From positions 620,001 through 684,000 of the forward strand of contig NZ_JAMLFW010000001.1 of the NCBI RefSeq assembly GCF_024256385.1: a stretch of DNA of 64,000 nt, read 5' to 3'. The notes under the pieces are model-generated. The model was not told where the DNA came from, ran no database searches, and worked only from the letters and a program-made list of their open reading frames with translations. The position numbers and the translations under genes were made by a program. Numbering within the stretch: the first letter of the stretch is position 1; every line of letters starts with the position of its first letter. Below, one piece after another: positions 47,825 to 56,762 of the stretch. The stretch is from Anatilimnocola floriformis. GTDB taxonomy: Bacteria > Planctomycetota > Planctomycetia > Pirellulales > Pirellulaceae.

Positions 47825-49072
47825 ATGAAAAATATTCTCACCGTCATTCTTGCTGGCGGTAAGGGAACGCGTCTCGAACCACTCACCCGCGATCGGGCCA
47901 AGCCAGCCGTGCCGTTTGGCGGGCTGTATCGGATCATCGATTTCACGCTGTCGAATTGCATCAACAGCCACTTCCGCAAGGTGCTGCTCCTCACGCAATA
48001 CAAGGCGATGAGTCTCGACCGGCACATCAACCTCGGTTGGCGTCACTATTTCAATCGCGAGATGGGCGAGTTCATCGATGTCGTGCCGCCGCAGCAGCGG
48101 ATCGACGAGCAGTGGTACCAAGGGACTGCCGATGCCGTGTATCAAAATATCTATGTGCTCGAAAAAGAACGGCCTGAGTATGTGGTGATCCTCGCTGGCG
48201 ATCACATTTACAAGATGAACTACGAGTCGATGGTGCGCTACCATCAGGAAATGAAAGCCGATCTGACGGTGGGCGTGCTGCGCGTCTCGCCGCAGGAAGG
48301 GACGCAGTTCGGCATTGTGCAGGTCGATACCGAAAACAAGATCATGGGCTTTCAGGAAAAGCCCGCCAATCCGCAGACGATCCCCGGCGACGACAAGCAT
48401 TGCCTGGGCTCGATGGGCATTTACGTGTTCACGGCGCGGTTTCTGTTCGAGCAATTGTGCCGCGATGCGACCAAGGCCGGCAGCCGCCACGACTTCGGCC
48501 GCGACATCATTCCGTCGATCATCGACACGCACAAAGTCTACGCGTTTCCGTTCCGCGACGAGAACCGCAAGAGCGATGCCTATTGGCGCGATGTCGGTAC
48601 GCTCGATGCCTACTACGAAGCCAACATGGATTTGATCTCGGTCGATCCGCTGCTAAACCTGTACGACGACACCTGGCCGATCCGGACTTTCCAGGCAAAC
48701 ATCCCGCCGCCGAAGTTCGTCTTCGGCAGCCGCGGCGAGCTCGATCGCTGCGGCCGGGCTGTCGATAGCACGGTCTGCCAAGGGACGATCATCTCGGGTG
48801 GTCTCGTCGAACGCTCGATCGTCGGCCCACTGTGCCGGGTGAACAGCTATTCGCACGTCGAAGACAGCATTCTCTTTGAAGGCGTCGACATCGGCCGTCA
48901 TTCACGCGTGAAACGCTGCATCATCGACAAGGGCGTGAAGGTTCCCGCCGGCGTCGAAATCGGCTACGACCTCGACCTCGACCGCCGCCGCGGCTTCACC
49001 GTGAGCGAAGGTGGCGTCGTGGTGATTGCGAAGGACGATGGGCTGGAGCACATGCTGCAACAAGGGCGGTAG
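47825..49072 (+). CDS. glgC: Glucose-1-phosphate adenylyltransferase
   Basis: 415 residues, standard length. '[26 protein letters not shown]' is the nucleotide-binding start, with '[14 protein letters not shown]', '[14 protein letters not shown]', '[19 protein letters not shown]', 'GFQEKP', 'SMGIYVF', '[12 protein letters not shown]', '[18 protein letters not shown]' and a left-handed beta-helix C-terminal part. It makes ADP-glucose for glycogen from ATP and glucose-1-P, the regulated step of the pathway. No other glg gene is in the window. The ATG follows an AGGACCAGGAC ribosome site. Confidence 0.97.
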   Translation: MKNILTVILAGGKGTRLEPLTRDRAKPAVPFGGLYRIIDFTLSNCINSHFRKVLLLTQYKAMSLDRHINLGWRHYFNREMGEFIDVVPPQQRIDEQWYQGTADAVYQNIYVLEKERPEYVVILAGDHIYKMNYESMVRYHQEMKADLTVGVLRVSPQEGTQFGIVQVDTENKIMGFQEKPANPQTIPGDDKHCLGSMGIYVFTARFLFEQLCRDATKAGSRHDFGRDIIPSIIDTHKVYAFPFRDENRKSDAYWRDVGTLDAYYEANMDLISVDPLLNLYDDTWPIRTFQANIPPPKFVFGSRGELDRCGRAVDSTVCQGTIISGGLVERSIVGPLCRVNSYSHVEDSILFEGVDIGRHSRVKRCIIDKGVKVPAGVEIGYDLDLDRRRGFTVSEGGVVVIAKDDGLEHMLQQGR

Positions 49073-49077
49073 CTCAG

Positions 49078-49584
49078 ATGGCTGGTCCTGCCGCCGCCGT
49101 CTTGGTCAACTTTGCTGGCCAGCGCTATGTGCCGAATTGGCGCGAGATCCTCGGGCGGTTTGCCAGCAGTTGGCACGAGCCGAATCTTTGCTATGTAAGT
49201 GACACGCAGCGGTTCGGCGGTGTCTATCTGGGCGAAGCTCGGCCGTTCGTTGGAAGCGTTGAGGAACTTGGGGAGTATGGTGATCCCGAGGCCCAACGAG
49301 AAGCCATTGCTGCCGTGAGCGGGCGTGCCTTTACTCATTCCATCGTGATCGCTGCGATGCGCAAGGATGCAGTTGATCACAGGATCCTATGCGAGCTTTG
49401 CATCGCAATTGCTGAAAGTCATGAGGGCTTGGTGGACCTTGGCCCTCTCACCGCACCCTTCGACGAACTGGGTTTGCAGCAGTGCATTTGGCAGGATGTT
49501 GACGCCGAATATACCACCGTTTTAGGAACAGTGGCCGCCGCTCGTCGTTGGCTTGCTCACGATAGCTTTTACATGGTGAAGTAG
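49078..49584 (+). CDS. Uncharacterised 168-residue protein
   Basis: It starts 5 bp after the glgC stop. The chain opens 'MAGPAAAVLVNFAGQRYV' and contains 'WHEPNLCYVSDTQRFGGVYLGEARPFVGSVEEL', 'RAFTHSIVIAAMRKDAVDHRILCELCIAIAESHEGLVDLG' and ends 'YTTVLGTVAAARRWLAHDSFYMVK'. There is no signal or TM helix. The pattern of a MAGP start with a late 'GTVxAxxxWLxHxxFxMVK' recalls a small-protein family I believe is DUF6368, but I am not certain. It resembles SMI1/immunity-type small proteins in size. It is coupled to glgC by position only. Confidence 0.6.
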   Translation: MAGPAAAVLVNFAGQRYVPNWREILGRFASSWHEPNLCYVSDTQRFGGVYLGEARPFVGSVEELGEYGDPEAQREAIAAVSGRAFTHSIVIAAMRKDAVDHRILCELCIAIAESHEGLVDLGPLTAPFDELGLQQCIWQDVDAEYTTVLGTVAAARRWLAHDSFYMVK

Positions 49585-49611
49585 ATTCGCTAATCGCATC
49601 AGCAGTCAACG

Positions 49612-49645
49612 AAAAAAGACCGATGAGCTGCAGCTCACCGGTCTT
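49612..49645 (-). terminator. Intrinsic terminator at convergent junction
   Basis: AAGACCGATGAGCTG (49616-49630) pairs with CAGCTCACCGGTCTT (49631-49645) with a single mismatch and almost no loop. On the minus strand the stem is followed by six Ts (the A-run at 49612-49617), so it is a good terminator for the leftward YTV gene; the rightward orphan gene ends just before it. Confidence 0.7.
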
Positions 49646-49668
49646 CTGTGTTTTGCGAGGCAGGTTTT

Positions 49669-49703
49669 TCAATCTGCGATCTGCAATCCAAAGTCTGCAA
49701 TCA
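49669..49703. repeat. AATCTGCAATC-type repeats after YTV gene
   Basis: AATCTGCGATCTGCAATCC and TCTGCAATC copies lie in direct orientation just past the stop of the leftward YTV gene. They belong to the same motif family as the clusters at 38399 and 52791. Confidence 0.65.
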
Positions 49704-49705
49704 GC

Positions 49706-50632
49706 TTACTTGCAAGGAACGCAACCGCCGTTCGGATAGACCTGGTAGGTCACTTCCTTCGGCGTGAGGACGCATTTGGCAACGCGGACTTCCTTTTGCA
49801 CGGTTTCAGCGACCATTTCGGTGTAGCTGACTTCCTTCTGTTCGGCAACGCGTTCGCAGTACCGTTCGGTGAAGGTCTTTTCGACTTGCTGAGCTTCGCA
49901 AACCGTGTAGTTGACTTCGCGGCTCTTCGTTTCCTTGACCAGTTCTTGCACCTTGAAGGTCTTGGTCTGGGTCACGGGCTTGTAGATGGTTTCGTTGTAG
50001 CTGTAGGGAACGTCAACGACTTCGGTCTTGCAGACCTGGACTTGGACGTCTTGCTTCACCACGTTCGGAACCCAAACCTGGCAAGTGCGGCAGCAACCAC
50101 AGCAATCGGTATAAGTGCGGCATTCATAGGCGCCCATGTCGCGGCAAACGGTGCGGGTCTCGGTGACGACGACCGGCTTGCAAACGCGGCGAGTGCCTTC
50201 GCGGGTGACGGTTTCGGCCACGTTGACGGTGACGTCGCGGGTGACTTCCTTCCAGGTCGGCGTGCAGACGACGTAGTTTTCGGTGCGCGTCTTGGGAACG
50301 TTCACGTACTGCGTGACCATCCGCTTGACGTCGCGAGTCTTGGCCACGTCGCGATAGACGGTGACCGTACGGGTCTTGGTGACAGGCTTGTAAACCGTCA
50401 CAGGAACCGTCATCGTTTCATAAACGGTTTCGGGAACCATGATCGTCTTGGTGACGGTCACAGGTTCCGGCGCCGGAGCCGGCGCGGCACATTCGGCAGC
50501 GGCGTACACGGGCACTGCGCAGGTATCGCAGCACCGGTGACGGCGGCCAGCTTCGGCGGTGTCTGCAACCAGCAGATTACCGGCCAGCATGCCAGCGGCC
50601 CACAGCAGGGCCAATCCTCGTGAATAACTCAT
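49706..50632 (-). CDS. Planctomycete YTV-repeat Cys-rich envelope protein
   Basis: 308 residues from ATG 50630-50632 with a GAGG-type ribosome site; a start seven residues upstream is less likely. A signal peptide (about 1-28, ending TAEAG) precedes 'RRHRCCDTCAVPVY' and then many Thr/Val/Tyr repeats such as 'VPETVYETMTVPVTVYKP', 'RTVTVYRDV', 'VTVNVAETVTREGTRRV', and a Cys block 'CRTYTDCCGCCRTCQVW'. These repeats are the planctomycete-specific YTV pattern, found in highly expressed proteins of the proteinaceous cell envelope. The Cys content (more than ten) suggests disulfide cross-linking. Structural role is inferred from family. Confidence 0.85.
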   Translation of the reverse strand: MSYSRGLALLWAAGMLAGNLLVADTAEAGRRHRCCDTCAVPVYAAAECAAPAPAPEPVTVTKTIMVPETVYETMTVPVTVYKPVTKTRTVTVYRDVAKTRDVKRMVTQYVNVPKTRTENYVVCTPTWKEVTRDVTVNVAETVTREGTRRVCKPVVVTETRTVCRDMGAYECRTYTDCCGCCRTCQVWVPNVVKQDVQVQVCKTEVVDVPYSYNETIYKPVTQTKTFKVQELVKETKSREVNYTVCEAQQVEKTFTERYCERVAEQKEVSYTEMVAETVQKEVRVAKCVLTPKEVTYQVYPNGGCVPCK

Positions 50633-50883
50633 TTCCTCAATCCCTCCACGCATTGCTTCTTAGCCAGGCCGACAAGGTGACTCCTTATCCGAAGAAGCCC
50701 GACCACCAACTTCATGCTTGCGATCAACAGCCCGTCCCTGCAGTAGCAGTCCGACTTTGCGGGTTACGCAGCCGAGGTAATATAACTACGACTAGGTGGA
50801 ATGCGAAGCTTGTGGCGGAAATTTGTGCGAAATTAACCCTCCAGCCTAGAATTTTCTCCGTTCCTTCAGGTAGGTGAACTGTG

Positions 50884-52419
50884 ATGACCAGAATTTCGCG
50901 TTGGCTCGTCCAGGTGTCGCTGATTGGGCTCGGTTTGGGGCTATTCGTGACCTGCGTTTGGCTGCTGAATGTCAGTTCTGGGTCGCTTGTCGCGCAGACA
51001 GTCAAGGAAGAAGGGGCGAAAAAAGAACCCACGCCGTCGAAGCCGCGCGGCCTGGCCGGCGACGGCGTGACCGACGATGCGCCGGGGCTGCAGAAGGCCA
51101 TCGATGCCTCGGCGGGCGCGATCGTGTTGCCGACGGGGACTTACCTGCTGAAAAAGACCGTCGTCATCGATCTCGCCAAGGTGGGCTTCACGTCGATCGA
51201 TGGCCGGGGCACCGCGACCTTGAAGATGGTTGGCGAAGGGCCGGCGCTGCGAATCGTCGGCACCCACGGCGGCACGGCCGATCCCAATTCGGTGAAGCCC
51301 GGCGTGTGGCAAAAGGAACGCGCGCCGCTGGTACGCGATCTCGAGATCATCGGCAGTTCGGCCACCGATGAAAAGAACAACGCCGACGGCATCGAAGCCG
51401 ATGGCATCGAAGCCGATGGCACGATGCAGTTGACGCTGCGTGGTCTGGTGATGCGGCACTTGAGGCATGCGGTTCACCTGGTCAATCGCAATCGCAACGT
51501 GCTGATCGAGGGTTGTCACATTTACGAGAACCGCGGCATTGGCGTTTTCTACGACCACGTCAATTTGCATCAGTCGAATATCAACGGCTGTCACATCAGC
51601 TATTGCCGGCAAGGTGGCGTGGTGAATCGCGGCGGCGATGTCCGGAATATTCACATCAGCGGCTGCGACATCGAAGCCAACATGGGCGATACGGCCGATT
51701 CCCCCGCGGCGGCCAACATTTTCCTCGATTGCACCGGCGGTAGCGTCGCCGAAGTGGCCATCGTCGGTTGCACAATTCAGCACGGTTCGAAATGCCCAGA
51801 CGGTGCGAATATTCGCGTTTGGGGCGAAGGCGTTGTCGAGCGGAAAGGAGAACGGCTGAAGTTTCAATGCGGCCATATCACGATTGCCGACAATGTTCTG
51901 TCTGATGTGCAAACCAACATCGAGTTGAAGCAAGCCCGCGGGGTGACGATCACCGGGAATACGCTCTGGCAGGGCTACAAGCACAACCTGGTTTGCGAAA
52001 ATTGCACGCAGCTGGTGATCGGCAGCAACCTGATGGAGCGAAATCCGCTGTATGGTTACACGAGTGAAGCCAACAACACGGCAGTGATCAAAAATTGCTC
52101 CGATTCGACGATCAGCGGCCTGCAACTGCATCACCCGATGGGTGGTGAGCCGGGATTACTCGTCGAGAAGTGCCAACGTTTGAATATTACCGGCTGTACT
52201 TTTCTTGATTGCCGGCCGGCGGCGGTCGAGTTGCGCGATGTTAGCGACAGCCGACTCTCCGACTGTTTGATTCAAGACGATTTGAAACCTGCGGCTGAAT
52301 CGGCGGCAGTCATCATCCGCGGAGGCCGCGGCAATATGGTGGTCGACAATCGCGTGCCCGGAGGTATCGTTGTCGACGACAAAAATGCTCATCACATGGA
52401 AGGCAACTATCAAAAATGA
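50884..52419 (+). CDS. Right-handed parallel beta-helix repeat protein, secreted
   Basis: 511 residues from ATG 50884 (a GTG one codon earlier is possible). A signal helix (about 10-38) precedes the 'GDGVTDDAPGLQKAIDASAGAIVLPTGTYLLKKTVVI' start of the pectate-lyase superfamily/Pec_lyase_3-type helix. Rungs repeat a 'xIxGCxIxxN' pattern: 'NVLIEGCHIYENRGIGVFYD', 'NINGCHISYCRQGGVVNR', 'IHISGCDIEANMGDT', 'VTITGNTLWQGY', 'LNITGCTFLDCRP'. A short ADGIE duplication occurs near 160. Such proteins bind or cleave polysaccharides; the catalytic type is not assignable. mgsA overlaps its stop by four bases. Confidence 0.85.
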   Translation: MTRISRWLVQVSLIGLGLGLFVTCVWLLNVSSGSLVAQTVKEEGAKKEPTPSKPRGLAGDGVTDDAPGLQKAIDASAGAIVLPTGTYLLKKTVVIDLAKVGFTSIDGRGTATLKMVGEGPALRIVGTHGGTADPNSVKPGVWQKERAPLVRDLEIIGSSATDEKNNADGIEADGIEADGTMQLTLRGLVMRHLRHAVHLVNRNRNVLIEGCHIYENRGIGVFYDHVNLHQSNINGCHISYCRQGGVVNRGGDVRNIHISGCDIEANMGDTADSPAAANIFLDCTGGSVAEVAIVGCTIQHGSKCPDGANIRVWGEGVVERKGERLKFQCGHITIADNVLSDVQTNIELKQARGVTITGNTLWQGYKHNLVCENCTQLVIGSNLMERNPLYGYTSEANNTAVIKNCSDSTISGLQLHHPMGGEPGLLVEKCQRLNITGCTFLDCRPAAVELRDVSDSRLSDCLIQDDLKPAAESAAVIIRGGRGNMVVDNRVPGGIVVDDKNAHHMEGNYQK

Positions 52420-52784
52420 TCGCCCTCATCGCTCACGATCAACTCAAACCCACGCTGCTGGAATTTGTCCGGCAGCATCGCGACGTTTTTGCCGCGCATC
52501 GGCTGGTCGCCACCGGCAGCACTGGCCGGCTGATTGCCGATGAGTTGCAACTCGATATCGAACGCGTGGCCCACGGCCCCGCTGGTGGCGACTTGATCAT
52601 TGGTGGCCGAGTCGCCGAGGGAAAAGTGATCGCCGTCTTTTTCTTCCGCGATCCACTCACCGCCCAGCCGCACGAGCCCGACGTTTCGGCATTGATGCGG
52701 GTCTGCGATGTTCACAGCGTGCCGCTAGCCACGAACTCCGCAACGGGGCTCGCCGTTGTAGAATGGCTAAAGCGAAAAAGCTAA
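52416..52784 (+). CDS. mgsA: Methylglyoxal synthase
   Basis: 122 residues; the ATG overlaps the beta-helix TGA (ATGA). The family motif is complete: 'IALIAHDQLKPTLLEFVRQH', 'ATGSTGRLI', 'HGPAGGDLIIGGRVAEGKVIAVFFFRDPLTAQPHEPDVSALMRVCDVHSVPLATNSATGLAV'. It converts dihydroxyacetone phosphate to methylglyoxal and phosphate, a bypass relieving sugar-phosphate stress. The Asp in the GGDLxIG loop and the His in 'QPHEPDV' are the expected catalytic residues. Confidence 0.96.
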   Translation: MIALIAHDQLKPTLLEFVRQHRDVFAAHRLVATGSTGRLIADELQLDIERVAHGPAGGDLIIGGRVAEGKVIAVFFFRDPLTAQPHEPDVSALMRVCDVHSVPLATNSATGLAVVEWLKRKS

Positions 52785-52790
52785 CCGTCT

Positions 52791-52840
52791 GCCAATCTGC
52801 AATCTGACCTCTGAAATCTGCAATCCAAGCAATCTGCGAT
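52791..52840. repeat. AATCTGCAATC-type repeats between mgsA and dnaJ-like gene
   Basis: Four direct copies of (A)ATCTGC(A/G)AT within 50 bp (AATCTGCAATCTG, GAAATCTGCAATCC, AATCTGCGATCC) fill the gap before the chaperone start at 52845, probably including its ribosome site region. Same motif family as at 7463, 38399 and 49669. Confidence 0.7.
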
Positions 52841-52844
52841 CCAA

Positions 52845-53849
52845 ATGAGCAAGGACTTTTACAAAACGCTCGGTGTGAGCAAAGGCGCATCTGCCGAGGA
52901 AATTCAGAAGGCCTATCGCAATCTCGCGCGCAAGTATCATCCCGACCTGAATCCGGACGACAAAACGGCCAAGCAAAAGTTTCAGGACGTGCAGCAAGCC
53001 TACGAAACGCTGAACGATCCGAAAAAGAAACAGATGTACGACCAGTTCGGCAGCGATTACGACCAGATGGGTGGCGGCGCGCCCGGCGGCGGTTTTCCCG
53101 GTGGCAATCCGTTTGGTGGCGGTGGCGGCGGACAAGTGCCGCCCGGCTTCGAACATATGTTCGGCGGCGGGGGCGGTGGTGCTGCCGGCGGCATCTCGCT
53201 CGAAGATCTCATGCGTCAGTTCGGCATGGGCGGCGGAGGCGGCGGTGGTGGTTTTGAAGGTGGCGGTGGCGGCCGCAAACGCGGTCGAAAGCAACAACCG
53301 ACGCCCGGCCAGGATGTTCAACACGAATTGGAAATTCCCTTTCGCACTTCGGTCGTCGGCGGCAAAGTCAGCCTGACGATGAATCGCCCGGGCGGCAATC
53401 GCGAGACAATCGACGTTTCGATTCCCGCCGGCATCGAGTCGGGTAAAACGATTCGCTACCGCGGTCTCGGTGAGGATTCGCCCAACGGCGGTCCGAAGGG
53501 TGATCTGCTCATCACGGTTCGCGTCGGCGAGCACGAATCTTTCACGCGGCAAGGTCTCGACCTGACCGTGAAGGTGCCGGTGACCATCGCCGAAGCTTGC
53601 CTCGGCGGCAAAGTGGAAGTGCCGTCGCCGCACGGCACACTGACCCTGACGATTCCCGCCGGCACGTCGAGCGGCAAAAAGATCCGCGCGAAGGGACAAG
53701 GCATTCACGCCAAAGATGGTACGCAGGGCGACCTGTACGCCGAACTGATGATCGTCGTGCCGAAGAAACTGAGCAGCAAGGAAACCGAACTCGTCAAGGA
53801 ACTTGGCGAACTAAGCGCCGAAACGCCGCGCGAAAATCTGCATTTCTAA
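52845..53849 (+). CDS. DnaJ C-terminal domain chaperone, CbpA-type
   Basis: 334 residues. The J domain covers 1-70 with HPD at 32-34 ('[17 protein letters not shown]'). A very Gly-rich linker (about 78-145, runs of Gly with Phe) follows, and the C-terminal peptide-binding beta domain starts at '[23 protein letters not shown]'. The CxxCxGxG zinc-finger repeats of full DnaJ are absent, placing it in the CbpA/type-II class. It works with a DnaK to bind unfolded protein. The Gly/Phe linker is unusually long and partly made of poly-Gly. It ends 12 bp before the next gene start. Confidence 0.94.
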   Translation: MSKDFYKTLGVSKGASAEEIQKAYRNLARKYHPDLNPDDKTAKQKFQDVQQAYETLNDPKKKQMYDQFGSDYDQMGGGAPGGGFPGGNPFGGGGGGQVPPGFEHMFGGGGGGAAGGISLEDLMRQFGMGGGGGGGGFEGGGGGRKRGRKQQPTPGQDVQHELEIPFRTSVVGGKVSLTMNRPGGNRETIDVSIPAGIESGKTIRYRGLGEDSPNGGPKGDLLITVRVGEHESFTRQGLDLTVKVPVTIAEACLGGKVEVPSPHGTLTLTIPAGTSSGKKIRAKGQGIHAKDGTQGDLYAELMIVVPKKLSSKETELVKELGELSAETPRENLHF

Positions 53850-53861
53850 AAGGCTGTGCGC

Positions 53862-56612
53862 ATGCACGTGAGAATCGCGACGCTCGCCATCCTGCTCTTT
53901 GCTGCCGCGACCGTGCAGGCAGCAGAGGTCGACTTTGCTCGCGATATCGCGCCGCTCCTCGAGCAGCGCTGCCTGCGTTGTCATAACGACGAAACTCGCA
54001 AAGCCGGTCTGTCGCTCGTCTCGCGCGAGGTTGCCATCAAAGGTGGCGAAAGTGGCGCGGCGCTCGAGCCGGGCAAACCGGCGGGGAGTCTGTTGATCGA
54101 TATGATCGCTGGCGATAAACCGCTCATGCCGGCGCAAGGCGAAAAGCTGACGGCGGAACAGGTGAAGCTCTTTGAAGCCTGGATCGCCGCCGGCGCGCGT
54201 TGGCCCGCTGAGCGCAAACTCGTCGAACGAGCACCATTGCGAGCCAATTGGTGGTCTCTGCAACCGATCGCACGGCCCGCGCTACCAGCCGTAAAGAATG
54301 TCGATTGGCCAAAGAATCCAATCGATCATTTCATTCTCGCCGCGCTCGAGCAGAAAGGCCTGCAGCCTTCGCCCCCTGCCGATCGCCGCGTGCTGCTTCG
54401 TCGCTTGTCGCTCGACACTTGGGGGCTGCCACCGTCGCTGGTCGAAGTTAAGAACTTCGCTGCCGATCCCAACCCGCTCGCTTATGAACAACTCGTCGAC
54501 GAGCGATTGACCTCGCTCCTCTTCGGCCAGCGTTATGCTCACCATTGGCTCGATGTGGTCCGTTTCGCCGAGTCGCATGGCTTTGAAATGAACAACGAAC
54601 GGCCGAATGCCTGGCCGTATCGCGATTACGTAATCGCAGCTTTTCAGCACGACAAGCCCTACGATCAATTCCTCCGCGAACAGCTCGCCGGCGATGTGGT
54701 CGGCAGCGAAATCGCCACCGGCTTTCTCGTCGCCGGCGCCTGGGATCAGGTTCGCAGTCCCGATCCCGTTTTGAGTGCCAATCAGCGAGCCGACGAACTG
54801 CACGACATTGTGAGTGCGACGAGTGCGACTTTTCTCGGACTGACCGTCGGTTGTGCTCGTTGCCACGATCACAAGTTCGATCCCGTGCCGCAGACCGATT
54901 ACTACGCGCTGAAGGCCATCTTCGAAGGCGTGCAGCACGGCGAACGAGATCTCGCGGCGACGACTTCGCCGGAACGCATGCAGCAACTCGCCAAGCTGCA
55001 AGCCGAGCGGAATGAACTCGACAAGCAACTCCTCGCGCTCGAGCCGCTCGCTCTGCCCGAGCAAAACGCGCCGCGGCGAAAAGTGGTCGTGGCGACGACG
55101 AACTACGATCGCATCGCGCCGATTGAGGCTCAGTTCGTGCGATTCACCGCGCTCGCCTCGAACTCCGCCGAACCGTGTCTTGATGAGCTCGAGGTTCTCT
55201 CCGCCGATGATGGCCGCAACGTCGCACTCGCCAAAAACGGTACGACTGCGACGGCATCGGGAACGTACGCAGGCAACCCGAAGCATCAACTTGCGCACAT
55301 CAACGACGGCAAGTTCGGCAACGACTTCAGTTGGATTTCGAACGAAGCGGGCCGCGGCTGGGTGGAGTTGAAGTTGGCAAAGCCGGAGCGAATCAGTGGT
55401 TTCCGCTGGGGCCGCGATCAGCTGCCGCAGCCGAAGTATGCGGATCGGGTCGCAACGGAATACAAGATCGAAACGTCCCTCGACGGTGAGTCGTGGAAGA
55501 TGGCGGCGAGCAGTTCCGATCGGGCGACAAAAGACAAGCCGCAGGTTGCCGCTGATTTGCCGGAGCTCGCCGCGTTTCTCGCGCGACGCCAGGCGATCGA
55601 AAAAGAGATGACATCGGCAGCCGTCACGACCAAGGCCTACGCGGGCCGCATGCAGATGCCCGGCGCGACGCTGCGGTTCCATCGCGGCGATCCACTGCAA
55701 CCGCGCGAAGCCATCGCGCCGCGGGCCCTCTCGGCGATCAACATTCCGTTTGAACTCTCAGCCAGCGCTACCGAGCCGCAGCGACGACTCGCGCTGGCCA
55801 ATTGGCTAGTCGACAAGCAACAGCCGCTCACGGCCCGCGTGATCGTCAATCGACTCTGGCAATGGCACTTCGGCGAAGGCCTGGTCGATACGCCGAGCGA
55901 CTTCGGCGTGAATGGCACGCGGCCGACGCATCCGGAGTTGCTCGATTGGCTCGCTGCCGAGCTGATCGACAGCGGCTGGAGTTTGCGGCACATCCATCGC
56001 CTGATTCTCACCTCGGCCACTTATCAGCAAGCGAGCGCTGCTCGCGAGGACGGTCTCGCCGTCGATGCCGGTTCGCGATTTCTCTGGCGGTTCCCGCCGC
56101 GCCGTCTCGAAGCCGAAGCGCTGCGCGACACGATGCTGCAGACCAGCGGCGTACTCGATCTCTCGGCTGGCGGACCGGGCTTTAGTCCGTTCGAGCCGAA
56201 TGCGAACTACGTGCGGGTCTACACGCCGAAGCAGAAGTTTTCGGCGACCGATTTTCGGCGGATGATCTACATGACGAAGGTGCGGATGCAGGTCGATCCG
56301 ACGTTCGGGGCGTTCGATTGTCCCGACGGCGGACAAGTAGCGCCGAAGCGGAGTCGTAGCACGACGCCATTGCAGGCGCTCAATCTGTTGAATAGCCAGT
56401 TGCTGCTGACGCAGGTCGAGATGTTTGCGGCGCGCCTGTCGCGAGAGTCTGGTGATCCTGCGGTGCAAGTGAAACTGGGTTTTGCGATTGCGTTTCAGCG
56501 GACGCCAGACTTGGCAGAATTGAATGCATGTGTCGAGGCAATCAAATCAGAAGGGTTGCCGGTTTTTTGCCGGGCGCTGCTGAATAGCAATGAGTTTGTT
56601 TTCTTGGAGTAA
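53862..56612 (+). CDS. PSD1-type planctomycete cytochrome c domain protein with discoidin-like insert
   Basis: 916 residues from ATG 53862, with AAGG eight bases upstream; a GTG two codons earlier is possible. Signal peptide about 1-21, CLRCH 37-41, DUF1549-like part to about 345 with CARCH 331-335. The middle (about 425-545) has an F5/8-type-C (discoidin)-like pattern: 'FVRFTALASNSAEPCLDELEV', 'HQLAHINDGKFGNDFSWIS', 'WVELKLAKPERISGFRWGRD', which in other proteins binds sugars. A DUF1553-like part follows ('RLALANWLVDKQQPLTARVIVNRLWQWHFGEGL'). No DUF1501 gene is adjacent, unlike the other cytochromes here. Role unknown. Confidence 0.93.
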   Translation: MHVRIATLAILLFAAATVQAAEVDFARDIAPLLEQRCLRCHNDETRKAGLSLVSREVAIKGGESGAALEPGKPAGSLLIDMIAGDKPLMPAQGEKLTAEQVKLFEAWIAAGARWPAERKLVERAPLRANWWSLQPIARPALPAVKNVDWPKNPIDHFILAALEQKGLQPSPPADRRVLLRRLSLDTWGLPPSLVEVKNFAADPNPLAYEQLVDERLTSLLFGQRYAHHWLDVVRFAESHGFEMNNERPNAWPYRDYVIAAFQHDKPYDQFLREQLAGDVVGSEIATGFLVAGAWDQVRSPDPVLSANQRADELHDIVSATSATFLGLTVGCARCHDHKFDPVPQTDYYALKAIFEGVQHGERDLAATTSPERMQQLAKLQAERNELDKQLLALEPLALPEQNAPRRKVVVATTNYDRIAPIEAQFVRFTALASNSAEPCLDELEVLSADDGRNVALAKNGTTATASGTYAGNPKHQLAHINDGKFGNDFSWISNEAGRGWVELKLAKPERISGFRWGRDQLPQPKYADRVATEYKIETSLDGESWKMAASSSDRATKDKPQVAADLPELAAFLARRQAIEKEMTSAAVTTKAYAGRMQMPGATLRFHRGDPLQPREAIAPRALSAINIPFELSASATEPQRRLALANWLVDKQQPLTARVIVNRLWQWHFGEGLVDTPSDFGVNGTRPTHPELLDWLAAELIDSGWSLRHIHRLILTSATYQQASAAREDGLAVDAGSRFLWRFPPRRLEAEALRDTMLQTSGVLDLSAGGPGFSPFEPNANYVRVYTPKQKFSATDFRRMIYMTKVRMQVDPTFGAFDCPDGGQVAPKRSRSTTPLQALNLLNSQLLLTQVEMFAARLSRESGDPAVQVKLGFAIAFQRTPDLAELNACVEAIKSEGLPVFCRALLNSNEFVFLE

Positions 56613-56640
56613 GAGCGCGGGAAGTCGCTCGCCGCTTCGG

Positions 56641-56681
56641 CCCCTCACCCCGGCCCTCTCCCCGGAGTACCGAGGAGAGGG
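56641..56681. repeat. Single C/G-rich repeat copy, AGTAC subtype
   Basis: One reverse-type copy with the tip CCCCGGAGTACCGAGGAG, matching 5764-5805. No facing copy is present; a pyrimidine-rich block follows instead (56698-56745). It lies between the PSD1-type gene and the PurM-like gene. Confidence 0.8.
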
Positions 56682-56762
56682 AGTTCCAACGGGCTCCGCT
56701 CCCTCTAACCTCTGGTCCCTGGCCCCTAACCTCTTCCCCGCTTCCTCGCTAAAATCAGCGGC

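Noticed and set aside
50941-52134. 397-codon open frame antisense to the beta-helix gene
   Set aside because: The beta-helix rung pattern is regular on the plus strand; the antisense frame is a shadow.
54282-55700. 472-codon open frame antisense to the PSD1-type gene
   Set aside because: The plus-strand protein is a clear family member; the antisense frame is a composition effect.
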